The notes below the pieces were generated by a model that searched no databases, had not been told where the DNA came from, and saw only the letters and a program-made list of their open reading frames with translations. A stretch of DNA of 64,000 bases, taken from contig JAHBYW010000002.1 in the NCBI GenBank assembly GCA_019635755.1, forward strand, positions 496,001-560,000. The letters run 5' to 3'. The DNA is from Rhizobiaceae bacterium (GTDB taxonomy: Bacteria > Pseudomonadota > Alphaproteobacteria > Rhizobiales > Rhizobiaceae). Numbering within the stretch: the first letter of the stretch is position 1; each line of letters begins with the position of its first letter. Below are positions 59,094 to 64,000 of the stretch, one piece after another. The position numbers and the translations under genes were made by a program.

Positions 59094-60224
59094 ATGAGCC
59101 GGTCCTTCGCCTTCCGCGTCCTCGCAACCGACGGCGCCGCACGCCGCGGCGAGATCGCCATGCCGCGCGGCACCGTGCGCACGCCGGCCTTCATGCCGGT
59201 CGGCACGGCCGGCACGGTGAAGGCGATGTATCTGGACCAGGTGCGGGACGTCGGCTCCGACATCATCCTCGGCAACACCTATCATCTGATGCTGCGGCCG
59301 GGCGCGGAGCGGGTCGCGCGGCTGGGCGGGCTGCATGAATTCGCCCGCTGGCCAGGGCCGATCCTGACCGATTCCGGCGGCTTCCAGGTCATGTCGCTGG
59401 CACAGTTGCGCAAGCTTTCCGAAAAGGGCGTCGTGTTCCAGTCGCATATCGACGGGGCGCGCCACGAGATGAGCCCGGAACGCTCGATCGAGATCCAGGA
59501 CCTGCTCGATTCCGACATCCAGATGCAGCTCGACGAATGCGTCGCGCTGCCCGCCAAAGACAAGGACATCGAGAAGGCGATGGAGCTGTCGCTGCGCTGG
59601 GCCGAGCGCTGCAAGACGGCCTTCGGCGACCAGCCCGGCAAGGCGATGTTCGGCATCGTGCAGGGCGGCGACAAGCCCGTGATGCGCGAGCGCTCGGCCA
59701 CCGCCCTCGCGGCCATGGACCTGAAGGGCTATGCGGTCGGCGGGCTGGCGGTCGGCGAGCCGCAGGCCGTGATGCTCGACATGCTGGACGTGACGACGCC
59801 GCTGCTGCCGGCGGAGAAGCCGCGCTACCTGATGGGAGTGGGCACGCCGGACGACATCCTGAAATCGGTGGCGCGCGGCATCGACATGTTCGACTGCGTG
59901 ATGCCGACGCGCGCCGGCCGCCACGGACTGGCCTACACGCGCCGCGGCAAGGTCAACCTGCGCAACGCCCGCCACGCGGACGATCCGCGCCCGCTGGACG
60001 AGGAGAGCGACTGCCCCGCCGCGCGCGACTATTCCCGCGCCTATCTGCATCATCTCGTGAAAAGCAAGGAGGCGCTGGGCGCCATGCTGCTGACCTGGAA
60101 CAACCTCGCCTATTACCAGCGGCTGATGCAGGACATCCGCGACGCGATCGCGGCCGGCCGGTTCGAGGCGCGCGCGGCGGAGATGAGCGAAGGCTGGGCG
60201 CGCGGAGACCTGCCGCCGCTCTGA
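59094..60224 (+). CDS. tgt: tRNA-guanine transglycosylase
   Basis: The 376-residue TIM-barrel enzyme swaps guanine 34 for preQ1 in GUN-anticodon tRNAs. The general acid Asp93 is in [11 protein letters not shown] and the nucleophile Asp267 in [13 protein letters not shown]. The zinc site is unusual: where most bacterial enzymes have C-x-C-x2-C, this one reads Ser305-Asp-Cys307-Pro-Ala-Ala310, so two of the three cysteines are missing, although the following YSRAYLHH is kept. The rest is intact and full length, so the enzyme is probably active with an altered or absent zinc site. Confidence 0.95.
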   Translation: MSRSFAFRVLATDGAARRGEIAMPRGTVRTPAFMPVGTAGTVKAMYLDQVRDVGSDIILGNTYHLMLRPGAERVARLGGLHEFARWPGPILTDSGGFQVMSLAQLRKLSEKGVVFQSHIDGARHEMSPERSIEIQDLLDSDIQMQLDECVALPAKDKDIEKAMELSLRWAERCKTAFGDQPGKAMFGIVQGGDKPVMRERSATALAAMDLKGYAVGGLAVGEPQAVMLDMLDVTTPLLPAEKPRYLMGVGTPDDILKSVARGIDMFDCVMPTRAGRHGLAYTRRGKVNLRNARHADDPRPLDEESDCPAARDYSRAYLHHLVKSKEALGAMLLTWNNLAYYQRLMQDIRDAIAAGRFEARAAEMSEGWARGDLPPL

Positions 60225-60239
60225 GGCGCATCCGGCGCA

Positions 60240-61220
60240 TCAGCCGGCCGGCACCGCCTCCGGAACCATGGCAAGCGCTTCGGCGAAGGCCGCGTCCGGG
60301 ATGTGCGCGACTGCCGCCGGGCTCTCCAGGGTCAGCATCGCCTGGGCGACGCCCTCGCGCAGCGCGGCGCGGAACGGAACGCCGCGCAGAAGGGCGGCGG
60401 CAACGGCACCCGCCAGCGCATCGCCGGCCCCCGTCGCGTCTGCGATGCGGCGCGGCGCCGGCGGCTGGAGGGTGAAGATGCCGTCGCGGTCGAAGCCGGT
60501 GACGGGCGCGCCGCCCGCGCTGATGATTCCGGCGGCGAGGCCCCTGCGCCGCAGCTCCGCCGCCAGCGCCGGCGGCCCGTCCTCCGCATCCATGCCGGCC
60601 AGCGCCGAGGCCTCGCGCATGTTCATGAACAGGCAGGCAAGCCTGTCGAGCAGCTTGGCCAGCCGCGTCGCCTTGGCGGGCGAAATCGCGATGGCGAAGA
60701 CCGGCCTGCCGGCGGCGAGCGCCGTCAGCGTGTCGAGCGCCGCGGCCGGCAGGTTGCAGTCGCAGAAGACGGCATCCGCCGCGGCGGCCGCCTCGCGCAT
60801 CTTCGAGCGGCGCAACTGCTTCGGGAACGCCATTTCGTAGAGCGCCATGTCGGCCAGCCCGACCAGCACCTCGCCGTGGCGGTCGACCAGCGCGGTGTAG
60901 CTCGGCGTCGCGCGGTCGAGGAATACCGCCGATAGGTCGGCGACGCCCGACTCGGCCATGGCCCGCGCCACGGCCTCGCCGGCCGAATCGGCGCCGCGCA
61001 CCGACATCAGCGAAGCTCCGACGCCGCGCTGCACGGCATTGCGGATGGCATTGAAGGCGCCGCCGCCGACTTCTTCCACCATGACGCCGGGGATCGACGC
61101 GCCCGGCACGAAATCGGCCGTCATGCGGCCGCGCCGGTCGATATGCGCGCCACCCACCGCGAGGATCGCGGGGCGGCGCGGGGGCGTGGGAGAATCGCGG
61201 TCGGCGGCGGCGGAGGTCAT
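60240..61220 (-). CDS. PfkB-family carbohydrate/nucleoside kinase
   Basis: The 326-residue protein is a ribokinase-fold enzyme: AVGGAHIDRRGRM at the start, EEVGGGAFNAIRNAVQRG (substrate region) and the signature DATGAGDALAGAVAAALL with the catalytic Asp in GAGD. Resemblance to the pseudouridine-kinase/YeiC branch (AHIDRRG opening) is fair; ribokinase or adenosine kinase activity is also possible. It is convergent with tgt (15 bp) and divergent from recA. Confidence 0.85.
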   Translation of the reverse strand: MTSAAADRDSPTPPRRPAILAVGGAHIDRRGRMTADFVPGASIPGVMVEEVGGGAFNAIRNAVQRGVGASLMSVRGADSAGEAVARAMAESGVADLSAVFLDRATPSYTALVDRHGEVLVGLADMALYEMAFPKQLRRSKMREAAAAADAVFCDCNLPAAALDTLTALAAGRPVFAIAISPAKATRLAKLLDRLACLFMNMREASALAGMDAEDGPPALAAELRRRGLAAGIISAGGAPVTGFDRDGIFTLQPPAPRRIADATGAGDALAGAVAAALLRGVPFRAALREGVAQAMLTLESPAAVAHIPDAAFAEALAMVPEAVPAG

Positions 61221-61350
61221 GGCCTCAGGCTAGGAGCGGCGGCGGTGGCGCGCAATGGCGCGGCGCCACGCGGGCGGCCCTGGCCGAGCGAAAAGCACGA
61301 AAAAAGAACACGCCACCGTTTATCCAGAGATTCCAGTATCTTAAAGCCTC

Positions 61351-61379
61351 TTGCAAAATGAGAACAAAGCATGTACACA
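61351..61379 (+). promoter_or_regulatory. recA promoter with LexA (SOS) box
   Basis: TTGCAA (61351-61356) and TACACA (61374-61379) are 17 bp apart. GAAC-N7-GTAC (61362-61376), one base from the consensus LexA box, sits in the spacer and touches the -10, so LexA binding would block RNA polymerase. Confidence 0.65.
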
Positions 61380-61446
61380 GTTTGCACGAAGCCGACGTGC
61401 CACGGGAACAGGTCAGGGCTTCATCGCGGACCAAGGGGTATATATC

Positions 61447-62532
<1,086 letters not shown>

Positions 62533-62558
62533 CGCGTAGCGAGGCGTTTCGTCATCGG

Positions 62559-62596
62559 CCGCCGGTGTCCCGCCCGACACCGGCGGTTTCGTTTTT
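62559..62596 (+). terminator. Rho-independent terminator of recA
   Basis: An 11-bp perfect stem (62559-62569 with 62576-62586), six-base loop and TTTCGTTTTT tail. Confidence 0.9.
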
Positions 62597-62802
62597 GGCG
62601 TGTGTCCGACGGAGCGACGGCCGGAGGCGGCACGCGCGGCGATCCGCAGCGCCGGGGCGTGGCCGGCAATGGCCGGGCGGCATTGTGCGGCCGCGGTGCC
62701 GGCGACTGGCGCAAGCGGGCTTTCTGGACAGGCGAAAACCCTGCCGCTACAAGGCCTCGGGTTCCGCCAGCCGGCGGACACAGCATGTGCGAAGGCAATG
62801 GA

Positions 62803-64000
<1,198 letters not shown>

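Overview
High-GC window from an alphaproteobacterium, most likely Hyphomicrobiales/Rhizobiales of the Phyllobacteriaceae type (Mesorhizobium and relatives). This rests on three things: a eukaryote-type glutamine synthetase II gene with a divergent gstI-like (DUF2735) gene, glnB-glnA as a unit, and GAAC-N7-GAAC-type LexA boxes near recA, ssb and uvrA. The order coaD, two cyclophilins, queA, tgt and then recA, alaS is also typical. It is ordinary chromosome. I saw no rRNA, tRNA, CRISPR array, transposase or phage genes.

Layout. 0-8 kb: an MttB-like methyltransferase (cut by the window edge) divergent from a sarcosine-oxidase-like flavoenzyme, a secreted prolyl oligopeptidase, an MFS transporter, a class III aminotransferase, an AhpD-like protein and an HdeA-like periplasmic protein. 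8.8-11.2 kb: a VOC protein, an AraC regulator and an aldo/keto reductase. 11.2-14.2 kb: two small membrane proteins and a two-subunit sodium:solute symporter. 15.8-20.8 kb: nitrogen assimilation, with gstI/glnII (a near-perfect sigma-54 promoter), a hemerythrin protein, a DUF3592 protein and glnB-glnA (a second sigma-54-like promoter). 21.0-24.6 kb: NAD(P)HX repair enzyme coupled to a large secreted protein with one CxxCH motif.

24.6-35 kb: a DUF72 protein, a protein carrying palindromic repeats in frame, a MalT-type LuxR regulator divergent from a DUF4242 protein, a three-gene signalling unit (molybdopterin-fold periplasmic protein, hybrid kinase, HD-GYP response regulator) and a secreted beta-propeller lectin-like protein. 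35.4-51.8 kb: uvrA, a 1.2-kb gene-poor stretch, a secreted caspase-parvulin fusion, an AbrB-type permease, a LuxR regulator, ssb, a MarC operon, an AraC/VOC/DUF1579 group, a Uma2 nuclease-like protein and gyrA. 52-61 kb: a secreted ankyrin protein, a 44-residue membrane protein, coaD with a repetitive N-terminal extension, two cyclophilins, a YdcZ-like protein, a DHFR-like reductase, queA, a GFA/CENP-V protein, tgt and a PfkB kinase. 61.4-64 kb: recA and the start of alaS.

Most original points: the caspase-PpiC fusion; repeat elements inserted in frame into a gene; nine four-residue repeats added to the front of CoaD; a Tgt lacking two of the usual zinc cysteines; the molybdopterin-fold/hybrid kinase/HD-GYP unit; and two Rho-independent terminators with no assigned upstream gene, suggesting unannotated transcripts.
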